The notes beneath the pieces were generated by a model. The model had not been told where the DNA came from. It made no database searches and saw nothing but the letters and a program-made list of their open reading frames with translations. This document shows, one piece after another, positions 7,455 to 15,801 of a stretch of 36,169 nucleotides of DNA; position 1 is the stretch's first letter; every line of letters begins with the position of its first letter. This stretch comes from a virus, in IMG/VR virus record IMGVR_UViG_3300042380_000362, positions 1 through 36,169 of that record; one strand, given 5' to 3'. Made by a program: the position numbers and the translations under genes.

Positions 7455-10400
7455 TACTCTTTCGCCTTGCCTAAGAAACGATTCCACGCTTTTTCGTCTT
7501 CGATTACCAAGCTGCCTTTGTCTAGGTAAGCGATTCGCTTGCTTGTGTCGTTCGTGTCCCACAACGTGAACTCGTCGAACGCTTTTCTTTTGATAAGCTC
7601 AGGGACAATCTCGCTAACGTTTTTATGCGCCCACCTCAGCATTTCCTCGGGAACATACCGGCCGGTTTTTTTATACCGCTCGCGGTTTCGCTGCATCGCT
7701 GTCTCGGTGTCAACTGTGACATAGTGCGCGACCACCTTCGCCCCATGCTCTCGCATCTTTTCGACCTTCTTCATAACGCTATTTATGCCGCTGTCCCCTG
7801 TCCCATCCAGAACAACGTTAAATTTTCCCTTTCCAGCGCGATCATGCAATTGCTTGGCGAGATAGCTCGACTCCTCATGAGCCACCGCTGCCGCCGTATT
7901 GTCTTTGTTTTTGAGCATCTCCTGATATTCGGGCAGATCGCCTTTAATTGCGTCCGAGTCGATCATTACAAAATTAGAAAGATCGCCGAGCGCTCCACTG
8001 TGTGCAATTGTAGATTTGCCAGCGCCGCCGCCGCCGCCGAATAAAATTGCTACGGGTTGATCGACTGGCGTTTTTCCTTCCATTCGATCCGTCTGGATTT
8101 TTTCGTGAAGCACTTTTCGCTCTGGCGTCCACTCTTTTTGATCCGAGTCATAGTGGATCGCTTGCGTATCGATCAGTCTGCCGCCGCTGTCTTGTTTTCC
8201 AAGATCTGCTTTTGCTTGGGGCGGCTTTACGGTCTTGCCTGATGAAGCAGCTTTGCCCGCGACCTCTGCCATTGACTTACCGGCATTTGCAGGACTGCAT
8301 GAGTTGTCGATTCCGCCGTCTTTGCCTGTGCCGCAGAAAGCGCGCTCAAGCCAGCGCTTTGCTTCCTCTTTTTCTCGCCGAGTCCACTTGATCGGAACCT
8401 TGCGCGGCCCGAGCAGAACTGCTACGCCCTGATTTCCAAAACCTGACTCGACGTAGTAACCATCGTAACCGGCATCGAGAATAAGGCTCTCAGCTTTGTT
8501 CGCGTCCCCTCCAGCCTTGCGCCAAAGCGTAGGATCTTTTTTCACGTGGTAAAGGTTGTCCATCTGGACTTGCTTGCGATGCGGCCCAACGCCCGCTTCA
8601 GGGAAAACGCCCTCGCCTTCGTCTACATAAAAATAGATCCGTTGCCCGATCCGCTTGTCGTCTGCCTGTGCGATCCGGCTCTTCTCTGCGCCCTTCAGGC
8701 CCTTGCCGTAGGCGGCTGAATTAAGAACGACTCCCTCAGAGAATCCGTAGTGAACGCCGACAACGCTCACGGCGTCTTTCGGCGCGCCCTTTTTGTTGCC
8801 GTTGTATCGCGGCGTCCCTTTGTAATCTTCTGGAGTTGTTGATCCAATAACTCCTGAAGGAGTTGATAGTTTTCCCCCTTCATCAGATCCAGAATCCGCC
8901 GCTTTGCTTTTTCCTGATCTTGCTTGGAGTTCTTTTTCGAGTTCGTCGCTGGCTTCGCCTTGGATGGATCGAATCCCGGCGCGATCAAGGCTCCCCCGTT
9001 TTCCAACCAAGTCGGAAGTCCCGGTTTCACTGGCATAGTTGTAATCTTCTTTCTGCGGCCAAGCGTAGTACCCTTCGGCGTGTTTCATCTCGTAAGCGCC
9101 GTTCAGCGCTTTGTCGATCTCGTCTGCAAACTCGCGGCTGTTCGGCTGTGTGTCAACGATCAGCATTTGCCCGTCAACGGTTGTATGACCGCCAACCCGG
9201 TCGCCGAGTTTGCTTCGCAGCGCCTGATAGACTCCGTGAATTGTATCCTGATCGGCGCCCTCGGGAAGTTCGATCGTAATGAAACCGCCCTTCTCCCCGC
9301 CTTCAAACGGCTGAGAGCTTGTGACCATCATCGACTTCTGTGAAAGTGCAAAGCCGGTAGCTTTAGTCAGGGACATGATCTGCGGAATGTCTGCCGGGTC
9401 GTGAACGACAGCCGCGAAACTCGGCGAGCTGAGATCTTCAAAGCCGCCGATCTGATCTTGGATCGTGACGTTTTCGAGCCCGAGCGCCGCGAGGACCTTG
9501 GGCATTACCTTGCGGCTGACGTTCTGACTTGCTTCGATCTGATCGTCGGGACTCATCGAGCTAAACCGCTCGGCAAGTTCTTTGTTGTCGGGGTCTGGTG
9601 CGACTTCAAACAGTACCCGCGACGATCCCGGCGTCCCTGATTTCCCGCTCTTGCCGCTATCGCCCGTTACCTCGGACATCGACTTACCGGCGTTGGCCGG
9701 TGTGCAGCTATTGTCTAAGCCGCCGTCTTTGCCGGTTCCACAAAACGCGCGGGATTGTTTATCCCTGCAGATCTTGCAATTGCAATCGTCGCCCGTTCCT
9801 GTGCAGCGTGGCAATGACGCCATATCTGATGACGCTTCGTCTTTTTTTTTTGGTTCTTCGCCCTCGGGCGCGGCCGGTGAGTCGGGCTTGATGACTTGGA
9901 TCGGCGCAACGATCTGTTCAATCAGCGATTTGTCTAACGTTGGAAACGCTGCGGCAATGACTGCCTTGGCTGTATCCTGCGGCAAAACGCCAGCCGCGAC
10001 CTGTTCGAGGACTCCGACTAGGCTCGAGACCTGAGCGCCATTCAGCGCGGTGTCTTGGACTTGCACCTCGGCCGGGGCCTCTGCGGGGCTTCCTGCGGGG
10101 CTTTCGGCTCCCGGCGATGTTTGAGCCGGGGGAGGGGCTGATCCCTCGCCCCCGGGGCTTGGAGGGGCTCCCGGGGCTCCCGATTCGTCTCCCGGGGCGA
10201 GCTTGAGCTTTTTCAGGAGCTCCTGCTCCTTTGCCCGCTGGTAGAAAACGTGCCGGTAGTTCAGGCCCTTCGCGCCTAGTTCTTCGGCGTAGGTCGTTTG
10301 AAAAGCGTTGATCGATGCTTCGGAGCTGGATTGTTCGACACCGGGATCGACCCATTCCCAAGCCGGGGGCATATGCTCGCACGGCGCGGCCTTCTCGGGG

Positions 10401-11686
10401 TTGGCGAGTAGCTCGCTCGCTGTTGGGAACGACTGCAGATCCGCCTGTGCCGCCGCCATGCAAAGACGATTCCAGATCGGCTTGTTGAAGTGATCGATCA
10501 AATACCGCTGCCACCGGCGAAACCTTCGACGGTCTTCGAGTTGGCTCGCGCGGTTGCTGCTGTAGTTTGTCTGCGAGTAATCCCGTGCAACTGTTTCGTA
10601 ACTCAATCCCGTGCCGACAGCGATCCCGCGAAGCATGAGCCTGATCCACGGATCCGCGCCGCTGTTGGGTCTGCCCGGGTTAGCGCTTTCGATGCTCTCG
10701 TTGGTTCGGAGTCGCATGATCATGCCGGGCTCTAGGTAGTCGTACCGGTTCCCGTTTTCGTCGTTTGTTTCCTGCGAGATCGTTGTCGGCGGAAGAAGTC
10801 CAGTCGTCGGCGAGTCGCTGCGGATCGCAACCGTGAAACAGCTCGCGACCGCGCTGGCCTGTAGCTCGTTCTCAACGTACAAACCCAGATCCCGCATCCA
10901 GCTTACAACCGGCGCGAAGATTGTGATCCCGCGAGTCTGCCCGACTCGCTCGCGGTTGTAAAGATGGATGATTTCGCTCGCGTCAATCCGTACTGGAGTC
11001 GGCGCGACCTTGCGGATGTCGTTAGGGTGTGTCGGGTAGATCCAGTAGGCGATCGGCTTGCCCTCTTCGTCAAGTTCCACGCCGCGCACGATTTCAGATC
11101 CGTTTGCGGCGCGATGTCCAGCGAGCCGGTCGCGATCTTCGGCGAGCCTGTCGGCTTCGATCAGTTCAATTGCAAACGGGACCGGGCGAAAGATGCCTTT
11201 GTACTTTTGCGGGACCGTGATCATTCGGATCAGGACCTCGCCAGCTTCGACGATCTCCCGCATGATCATCTGCTGGATTTCGCTGAAAGTGTATTGCCCG
11301 TTGACTTCGCAGACTTCGCACCACTGTGACCAGACGCGATCCCGCTCGTCGTTTACGTTTTCAACGTCTTCGCCCTCTGGCGTTTCAAAGGCGCTTTGGA
11401 CGTTGATCCCTTTGCCGATGACGTTGTTGACATAAGTATCGACGACACCCCACGCCCAAGCGTTGTCGCGAACCAGCATCCTCGCCCACGCCCGCATGGT
11501 ATTCGCGCCAAACGGACCAGACAATTCTTGATCGGCGCTTTGATTCTTCGGCCGCTTGTTCGCGTTGAGTCGGCTCGGCTCGGCGGCGGAGTATCCTCTC
11601 TGAAGCAGCTTTCTCGCGTGCGCCCGCTTGAGCGCCGACTCGGGAGAGAACGCGCCGATAAAACCGTCAAGTAATCGCGTAAACAT
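7454..11686 (-). CDS. Lambda-type portal fused to effector modules ending in a zeta-toxin-like kinase
   Basis: This 1410-residue protein starts at ATG 11686, directly after the gpW-like stop (TAAATG). Residues 1-500 are a lambda gpB-type portal (ANTMRAWARMLVRDNAWAWG, IEADRLAEDRDR, SQTNYSSNRASQLEDRR), the dodecameric DNA gate of the head. A Pro/Ala/Gly-rich linker follows (500-545), then helices, then a Cys knuckle (CTGTGDDCNCKIC, 628-640). Copy 1 of the RAFCGTG motif (646-675) precedes a domain at 688-885. Residues 970-1100 (GVHYGFSEG, AAYGKGLKGAE, AESLILDAGYDGYYV) resemble an ADP-ribosyltransferase-like domain of phage polyvalent proteins. Copy 2 (1115-1144) precedes a zeta-toxin-like kinase (1185-1395): Walker A GGGGGAGKST (1217-1226), DSDAIKGDLPEY and RNRERYKKTGR. 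Zeta toxins phosphorylate UDP-N-acetylglucosamine. Portals usually end near residue 500, so about 900 residues are extra. Confidence 0.85.
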   Translation of the reverse strand: MFTRLLDGFIGAFSPESALKRAHARKLLQRGYSAAEPSRLNANKRPKNQSADQELSGPFGANTMRAWARMLVRDNAWAWGVVDTYVNNVIGKGINVQSAFETPEGEDVENVNDERDRVWSQWCEVCEVNGQYTFSEIQQMIMREIVEAGEVLIRMITVPQKYKGIFRPVPFAIELIEADRLAEDRDRLAGHRAANGSEIVRGVELDEEGKPIAYWIYPTHPNDIRKVAPTPVRIDASEIIHLYNRERVGQTRGITIFAPVVSWMRDLGLYVENELQASAVASCFTVAIRSDSPTTGLLPPTTISQETNDENGNRYDYLEPGMIMRLRTNESIESANPGRPNSGADPWIRLMLRGIAVGTGLSYETVARDYSQTNYSSNRASQLEDRRRFRRWQRYLIDHFNKPIWNRLCMAAAQADLQSFPTASELLANPEKAAPCEHMPPAWEWVDPGVEQSSSEASINAFQTTYAEELGAKGLNYRHVFYQRAKEQELLKKLKLAPGDESGAPGAPPSPGGEGSAPPPAQTSPGAESPAGSPAEAPAEVQVQDTALNGAQVSSLVGVLEQVAAGVLPQDTAKAVIAAAFPTLDKSLIEQIVAPIQVIKPDSPAAPEGEEPKKKDEASSDMASLPRCTGTGDDCNCKICRDKQSRAFCGTGKDGGLDNSCTPANAGKSMSEVTGDSGKSGKSGTPGSSRVLFEVAPDPDNKELAERFSSMSPDDQIEASQNVSRKVMPKVLAALGLENVTIQDQIGGFEDLSSPSFAAVVHDPADIPQIMSLTKATGFALSQKSMMVTSSQPFEGGEKGGFITIELPEGADQDTIHGVYQALRSKLGDRVGGHTTVDGQMLIVDTQPNSREFADEIDKALNGAYEMKHAEGYYAWPQKEDYNYASETGTSDLVGKRGSLDRAGIRSIQGEASDELEKELQARSGKSKAADSGSDEGGKLSTPSGVIGSTTPEDYKGTPRYNGNKKGAPKDAVSVVGVHYGFSEGVVLNSAAYGKGLKGAEKSRIAQADDKRIGQRIYFYVDEGEGVFPEAGVGPHRKQVQMDNLYHVKKDPTLWRKAGGDANKAESLILDAGYDGYYVESGFGNQGVAVLLGPRKVPIKWTRREKEEAKRWLERAFCGTGKDGGIDNSCSPANAGKSMAEVAGKAASSGKTVKPPQAKADLGKQDSGGRLIDTQAIHYDSDQKEWTPERKVLHEKIQTDRMEGKTPVDQPVAILFGGGGGAGKSTIAHSGALGDLSNFVMIDSDAIKGDLPEYQEMLKNKDNTAAAVAHEESSYLAKQLHDRAGKGKFNVVLDGTGDSGINSVMKKVEKMREHGAKVVAHYVTVDTETAMQRNRERYKKTGRYVPEEMLRWAHKNVSEIVPELIKRKAFDEFTLWDTNDTSKRIAYLDKGSLVIEDEKAWNRFLGKAKE
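8255..8344 (-). repeat. Copy 2 of the RAFCGTGKDGG motif (coding)
   Basis: These bases encode portal-fusion residues 1115-1144 (RAFCGTGKDGGIDNSC, then SPANAGKSMAEVAG), immediately before the zeta-kinase module. The peptide is almost identical to copy 1 while many third codon positions differ. Confidence 0.75.
9662..9751 (-). repeat. Copy 1 of the RAFCGTGKDGG motif (coding)
   Basis: These bases encode portal-fusion residues 646-675 (RAFCGTGKDGGLDNSC, then TPANAGKSMSEVTG). It follows a CxCxxC-type cysteine cluster and marks the boundary between the portal with its linker and the first effector-like module. Confidence 0.75.
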
Positions 11687-11899
11687 TTAGCGGCTTGTTG
11701 GGTTGAATTTTGCAAGAGTAAAAATGCCCGCGCCGTTTTGCCGTTCGAGTTCGCGCGTTAGCCGGTCTCTCGCGTCAAGCAGGGCGGCGAGGTCTAGCTT
11801 CGTGACAGTTCGCCCTTGGATCGAGTAGCTCGAAGCGCCGCCTGTAATCAGCGCGAACAGTGCGGCGTTGATCTCGTCAAGTAGTTGCTGGGTGGTCAT
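11687..11899 (-). CDS. gpW-like head-tail connector, 70 residues
   Basis: This small protein reads MTTQQLLDEINAALFALITGGASSYSIQGRTVTKLDLAALLDAR and then a second charged helix. The helix, 'GGASSYSIQGRTVT' hairpin and 'LxxLxxxRDxLxxEL' helix match the gpW family, which in lambda binds the portal after packaging so that the tail can attach. It starts at ATG 11899 in an ATGA overlap with the zinc-protein stop and ends one base before the portal start. The order terminase, gpW, portal is the lambda order. Its C-terminal tail (GAGIFTLAKFNPTSR) is longer than strictly needed. Confidence 0.78.
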   Translation of the reverse strand: MTTQQLLDEINAALFALITGGASSYSIQGRTVTKLDLAALLDARDRLTRELERQNGAGIFTLAKFNPTSR

Positions 11900-12201
11900 G
11901 GCTTTACTTTATCTGCTGGCGGGGTAGGTGTTTCAAGTTGTACCTCAGTTTCCGCTTTTGTTTGCGGCTGGTTTTCTATCCCGCTGGACAATGGTTCGGA
12001 GTGAACCCAGCTTTGTTGACAGAAGTGGCAGCGAATGTAGCGGATCATCAGCCCGGCTTTTTTTAGCGTTGCATATACCCGGCTGTAGTTGGAGTGCTCG
12101 GGCCTGAGCCCCTTACAGAATCCGCAAGGAGGCGCTGAGAAAAGTCTCGGCTTGGGTTTCTCTTCGATGTCGGCGGGGCGCCCTCTGTGTTTGTTTTTCA
12201 T
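11896..12201 (-). CDS. Small zinc-ribbon-like protein between terminase and gpW
   Basis: This 101-residue protein starts at ATG 12201, in an ATGA overlap with the TerL stop. It carries two cysteine pairs, PPCGFCKG (about 25-30) and IRCHFCQQSW (about 57-63), spaced like a zinc ribbon, with a basic N-terminus (MKNKHRGRPADIEEKPKPR) and a low-complexity T/P/E tail. It could bind DNA, resembling small HTH/zinc proteins that recognise bare templates; the spacer segment (YSRVYATLKKAGLMIRYIRC) looks like a short winged or HTH-like helix. No named family is recognised. A terminase accessory or transcription factor is possible. Confidence 0.65.
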   Translation of the reverse strand: MKNKHRGRPADIEEKPKPRLFSAPPCGFCKGLRPEHSNYSRVYATLKKAGLMIRYIRCHFCQQSWVHSEPLSSGIENQPQTKAETEVQLETPTPPADKVKP

Positions 12202-14417
12202 CGTCGATTAACCCAGCCTTTCCCGTTTCCTCGGTTTAGGTTCCCTGATCGCTGTTGCATTTCCTGCGGTGTCGATGACTTGGCAGGCGCGTGAATTACT
12301 GGCGGCGCACTGCTGACAACTCGAACGCCGATGATCCCGGCCGCGCAGCAAGCCAAAGCAGTCGCGTCGAGATAGTGATTGTTCTTGTTGATCTTCACCC
12401 ACTTGCGCTGCAGCCCCTTGCCCGGGACAAAGATCTCTTGCCGTTCTTCGGCCACGATGTGATGACTGTAGCTAAGATGCCGCTTGGGATCTTCGCTCGC
12501 GTAAAGGCTGATCGCCCCATCGTTTCGCTGGTGCTGGTCGTCAAAGGTTGGCGTGTTGAATCGCTCATGTACCCACTGTTTCCAGAACTCGGAGTTGTGA
12601 TGATAAAGCCAGATCCGTTCGCTCGGCATTGCCCCAGCCCAGCACTCCAGAAACGTGCGACGAGTGACGCTGTTCTGTCCAAGCTGAAACTGGCTTTCAG
12701 CGTAACCCTTGGCGGAGGCAAACGGAGAGCCCGCTTCTCGGCAGAACTCATAGATCGCAACGCCCCACTCTCCGCCTGAGTCGATCAAGCAAAACTCGGG
12801 AGGGTTTTCGGCAAGGATGTCGGTTCGCCATTGCAAAAGGCCAGTGAAGATCGCCCGCTCGATTGCTTGCTGGCTGGTCGTGGTTCGAGTGCCGGGGACC
12901 TCGGCGATCCCGTAGTCGAGCACCGAGCCGATCGCGTTTCCGTAAAATGCGATCTTGACCCAGTGACAAAAGTATTTTCCGACATCGCAGCCGACGACGA
13001 TCCTGAGAGGTCCGGCCGGGGGAAGCTCATTCTGCCTTAGCCCGCTGATTCGCCCGGCAACCCTGCCCGCCGTGAGTCCGATCGATTCGATTGCTTCCTC
13101 TTCGTCGGGCTGGTTTTGAAGTTCGGCGTTGACTCGCGACATTCCGAGATCGGCGACCTTGTTGAAAAAACTTTGCAGCCCATCGACTTCGATCGGCTCT
13201 CCGTTGGGCTTGAGCTTGCTGATGTAGCGGTAAGGGTTGGCGAGCTTCGCGCCTGTCTGCATTTCCTCCCGCTTGGAAAGATAAAACGCAGTAGCCTCTT
13301 CGCCGTCTTTGTCGCCAGCTTCTTGGTTCTTCTGGCGGATCGCTATGTACTCTCTCCAGAGGTCAAGGTTTTCCGGCCACGACAAGAGACTGCCGTAGCG
13401 GTCGCCCGCGAAAGCTGGCTTGCTTGTTCGATCCGTAACCCGGTACGAATAACAGCGGCGGTTTTGGATCGTCGTCAAAACTACGCGAGTCATCTGTTTA
13501 TCAGGACCGCATAGCAGCGCGATGTCACCGTCGATCATCTCTTCGACGTTATGGTGCTGCGTGTCTGAAAAAGCAACCTCGCGAGTCTCGGGGTCGTCTA
13601 TGAGCGCAAAGTCGGGGCGAACGCCGCTGAAGCTGATGCCACGGATCGCGCTGTCGAGTCCGCAGTAGCTTACAAACCGATTGCCGTAGGGGCTCCCGAT
13701 GACATCAGGGAAACCGATCTCGTCTTGGGTCCAGATGATGCGAGTAGGTCTCCCGGCAACGTGTTGCTTGCTGGCTCTTTGCGGGGCGCCCTCCAACGCA
13801 AGAACACAATCGCAGATCTCGGGGAAGTCGGCAACGATCAGGGGGTTGATCGCAAACGTTTTTTGAACTTGCTTGAAAATTTTCTGCGCGAGCTTGCGGG
13901 TTGCCGCGACGATCATCGGGAACCGGACAAGACACGCCAGAAGAATGTAGACCAGCATCCAAGTCGCGACTTGTGTCTTGCCGTCACCGCGAGGCGCTGC
14001 AACTGCTTTGTCCCCGCCTGTGAGCGCTCTTTCGTGAATCGCTCGGATCATCGCTCGATGATGTTCCGAAAAGGGATGGTAAAACGTTTGCGCCCCGTAA
14101 GTTCGGAGGAACCGCTCGGGGTCTTGCAGGCAGTCGGTTCTCCGCTGGAGGTCTGCGATCGGTCTGAGGCTAACCTCGGCCGCTTTGCTGCGAGTCTCCC
14201 GCCGTCTCGTAATGTCAGCGCTCCGCTCGTCATAAGGGATTGGGGGAATCTGCCCCGGGGAGACTAGCTGGTTTCTGTTTTGGGATTGCGATTGCATCCA
14301 GCCCACTACTTGCTCCCGGTCGCTCGGCGGCAGCATCGCAAGTAGGCTGATCAGTTCGGATTCTTTCAATGACAGCAGCGAATCGATTTCGGCTTTCGTC
14401 AGAGATAAGCTGGTCAT
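12198..14417 (-). CDS. terL: Terminase large subunit (GpA-like)
   Basis: This 739-residue protein drives DNA packaging by ATP hydrolysis and cuts concatemers with a C-terminal nuclease. Walker A is APRGDGKT (141-148) and Walker B is ALIDDPE (271-277). A coupling-type TTIQNRR segment lies near 315-321. The RNase H-like nuclease starts near LRIVVGCDVGKYFC (Asp478), with further acidic residues in PPEFCLIDSGGEW and NHYLDATALACC. Residues 1-60 form a helical N-terminal domain (LTKAEIDSLLSLKESELISLL) that may bind the small subunit. The start at ATG 14417 has GGGAG ahead but lies 188 bases inside the upstream small-terminase-like gene in another frame. Size and motifs fit the GpA-type family. Confidence 0.9.
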   Translation of the reverse strand: MTSLSLTKAEIDSLLSLKESELISLLAMLPPSDREQVVGWMQSQSQNRNQLVSPGQIPPIPYDERSADITRRRETRSKAAEVSLRPIADLQRRTDCLQDPERFLRTYGAQTFYHPFSEHHRAMIRAIHERALTGGDKAVAAPRGDGKTQVATWMLVYILLACLVRFPMIVAATRKLAQKIFKQVQKTFAINPLIVADFPEICDCVLALEGAPQRASKQHVAGRPTRIIWTQDEIGFPDVIGSPYGNRFVSYCGLDSAIRGISFSGVRPDFALIDDPETREVAFSDTQHHNVEEMIDGDIALLCGPDKQMTRVVLTTIQNRRCYSYRVTDRTSKPAFAGDRYGSLLSWPENLDLWREYIAIRQKNQEAGDKDGEEATAFYLSKREEMQTGAKLANPYRYISKLKPNGEPIEVDGLQSFFNKVADLGMSRVNAELQNQPDEEEAIESIGLTAGRVAGRISGLRQNELPPAGPLRIVVGCDVGKYFCHWVKIAFYGNAIGSVLDYGIAEVPGTRTTTSQQAIERAIFTGLLQWRTDILAENPPEFCLIDSGGEWGVAIYEFCREAGSPFASAKGYAESQFQLGQNSVTRRTFLECWAGAMPSERIWLYHHNSEFWKQWVHERFNTPTFDDQHQRNDGAISLYASEDPKRHLSYSHHIVAEERQEIFVPGKGLQRKWVKINKNNHYLDATALACCAAGIIGVRVVSSAPPVIHAPAKSSTPQEMQQRSGNLNRGNGKGWVNRR

Positions 14418-14619
14418 CGAAATCCGCTCCCGCCCGAGTGTTTAACAGATCCGCCGCAAGCAGCGCCTTGAAAGCCGCGATCACTTCGCGATTGCGACTT
14501 TGCGGCGATGAGATTATCAGCATGATTTTTTGGACTGCAAGCTCGCGAAATTTTTCGGGGATGTCCCATCGATCGCGAAATGCCCTTGCATACTGGTTAA
14601 GCTCGGCGACTGTTCCCAT
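14230..14619 (-). CDS. Putative terminase small subunit
   Basis: This 129-residue protein starts at ATG 14619 with AAGGAAAC ahead. The first 90 residues are helical (MGTVAELNQYARAFRDRWDI, ELAVQKIMLII, EVIAAFKALLAADLLN) and resemble small-terminase-like proteins that open with a short HTH-like bundle and then an 'EVIAAFKALLAAD' helix. The last 45 residues are disordered, Pro/Ala-rich, and overlap the TerL start by 188 bases. The C-terminal third may therefore be shaped by the overlap. Small terminases bind the packaging site and pass DNA to the large subunit. The call rests on position directly before TerL plus helical content, not on a clear family match. Confidence 0.55.
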   Translation of the reverse strand: MGTVAELNQYARAFRDRWDIPEKFRELAVQKIMLIISSPQSRNREVIAAFKALLAADLLNTRAGADFDDQLISDESRNRFAAVIERIRTDQPTCDAAAERPGASSGLDAIAIPKQKPASLPGADSPNPL

Positions 14620-15194
14620 GTAGTTTCCTTCGGTCTAAACCGCACCGCTAAATACCTTGCCGCGCCGCTGTGCTCCGCTTCGCTTGCTGATTCGATTGTT
14701 CCGTAGCGTTGTGCAAAGTCGAGCGCGAAAACGACATCGAGACGAAACGGGATCGCTCCCCGCAGCGATGCCGGGGTATGATCAGGAAAATTGAAAAAAG
14801 TATGGTTTCCGCCAGCCATAGCCGCCCAGTTCGGCTTGCCTATCGTAAGGAATACTGTAACCGGATGCCGCGCGTTTTCGAGAATCGAAACAAAATGTTT
14901 CCACGGCGATCCGTAGGTGTCTACGTCTATGACGTTCCAGTCCCAGCCACGTTGAGCCAAAACTCTCGCGCTGTCTACCTTGATCCGCCCTTTTTGTTTT
15001 TTGACATCGACACCGAAATAGGTTCTGAGCGAAAACTCTTTTTGAAGCGTCCCCCAGATTAGTTTGCTGCCTTGACAGCAGTCGAAAACGTCGAGAGGGC
15101 CGGGTGTCCGGTTCTTAAGGTACTCCCGCCGAAGCTCGAGCTTGGCGTGGATCCCAGCGTTGTCTCTAACTGAGCGCACTTGGGAGTTCTCCAT
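14517..15194 (-). CDS. SAM-dependent methyltransferase-like protein
   Basis: This frame of up to 225 residues has a Rossmann-like pattern: PLDVFDCCQGSKLIWGTL resembles the SAM-binding first strand, YFGVDVKKQ the second, and NVIDVDTYGSPW an acidic catalytic-site strand like those of small nucleic-acid methyltransferases. A helix-strand alternation follows (HPVTVFLTIG, FRLDVVFALDFAQRYG). The ATG at 15194 has no clear ribosome site; a GTG at 15179 has GGAG nine bases ahead and may be the true start. Its C-terminus overlaps the small-terminase-like gene by 103 bases, which may explain the poorly conserved-looking tail. Adjacent to a ParB-like gene, a common pairing in phages. The substrate is unknown. 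Confidence 0.55.
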   Translation of the reverse strand: MENSQVRSVRDNAGIHAKLELRREYLKNRTPGPLDVFDCCQGSKLIWGTLQKEFSLRTYFGVDVKKQKGRIKVDSARVLAQRGWDWNVIDVDTYGSPWKHFVSILENARHPVTVFLTIGKPNWAAMAGGNHTFFNFPDHTPASLRGAIPFRLDVVFALDFAQRYGTIESASEAEHSGAARYLAVRFRPKETTWEQSPSLTSMQGHFAIDGTSPKNFASLQSKKSC

Positions 15195-15801
15195 CGTTCA
15201 CGCAAAGCTCGACAAACGTATCCGGTAACTCGGTGATCTTCTCTACCATCGAAGCAATTTCGCCATAGCGGATCGTTGGGATGCCGACGAGCACCCAAGT
15301 CAGGTTGGGCAGAGGCTTGACTTCAAGCTCCCTGATCTTGGTCTGGTGATCTAGCTCGTTAAGCCCATGCTGGGCTCGAATGTCAGCGATCAGACTGTCA
15401 AATTCCGCGCTGTTTGTGTCTAGGTTTTCTGTAAGCGATGCGAGAAGGTCTCGGTTTGTGTCTGCCATTGCGCCGATCGGATCGTAGGTTGCAAGCAGCT
15501 TGTCCGTTTCCGAGTCGTTGAGGTCAAGGATTAAAACCGGGACCACGCTTTCACCGGCGACTCGAGCCCTTGCGTGTCCGTCAATAATCTGGATCTGCCC
15601 GCTTGGTAACTCCCGGCCGAGCTCCGCCCCGGCAAAGCCGATCTCGGAGAGGGTCGCCTTGATTGCATCGAGCTGCGTCCCCGAGTGTAGCCGGTAGTTT
15701 TTTGGATGCGCCTGCAGTTCGTTCGCCGGGACTCTGACCAGCTTTACAATGCGATCGCGGATCACTTGTTTTCCCCGTGTTTCTGGGCCATTTTCAGACA
15801 C
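15166..15801 (-). CDS. ParB-like nuclease/CTPase-domain protein
   Basis: The 211-residue protein has a ParB/Srx-type N-terminal domain: VRVPANELQAHPKNYRLHSGTQ, LSEIGFAGAELGRELPSGQIQIIDGHARARVAGESVVPVLILDL. The 'IIDGHARAR' element matches the ParB 'IDGHRR' box. Phages often carry this domain next to methyltransferases, either as a sequence-specific regulator or a modification enzyme partner. The GTG at 15801 follows a G tract; an alternative GTG at 15765 has GGGG seven bases ahead (GGGGAAAACAAGTG) and may be the genuine start. The C-terminal half (LLASLTENLD, LPNLTWVLVGIPTIRYGEIASMVEKI) is helical and unassigned. It is the first gene after the 15802-16205 non-coding region. Confidence 0.75.
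   Translation of the reverse strand: MSENGPETRGKQVIRDRIVKLVRVPANELQAHPKNYRLHSGTQLDAIKATLSEIGFAGAELGRELPSGQIQIIDGHARARVAGESVVPVLILDLNDSETDKLLATYDPIGAMADTNRDLLASLTENLDTNSAEFDSLIADIRAQHGLNELDHQTKIRELEVKPLPNLTWVLVGIPTIRYGEIASMVEKITELPDTFVELCVNDGELPSALS

Noticed and set aside
9918-10649. A 243-codon frame on the same strand inside the portal gene.
   Set aside because: It is out of frame with the well-supported portal fusion and its protein is Arg/Pro/Gly-rich shadow sequence.
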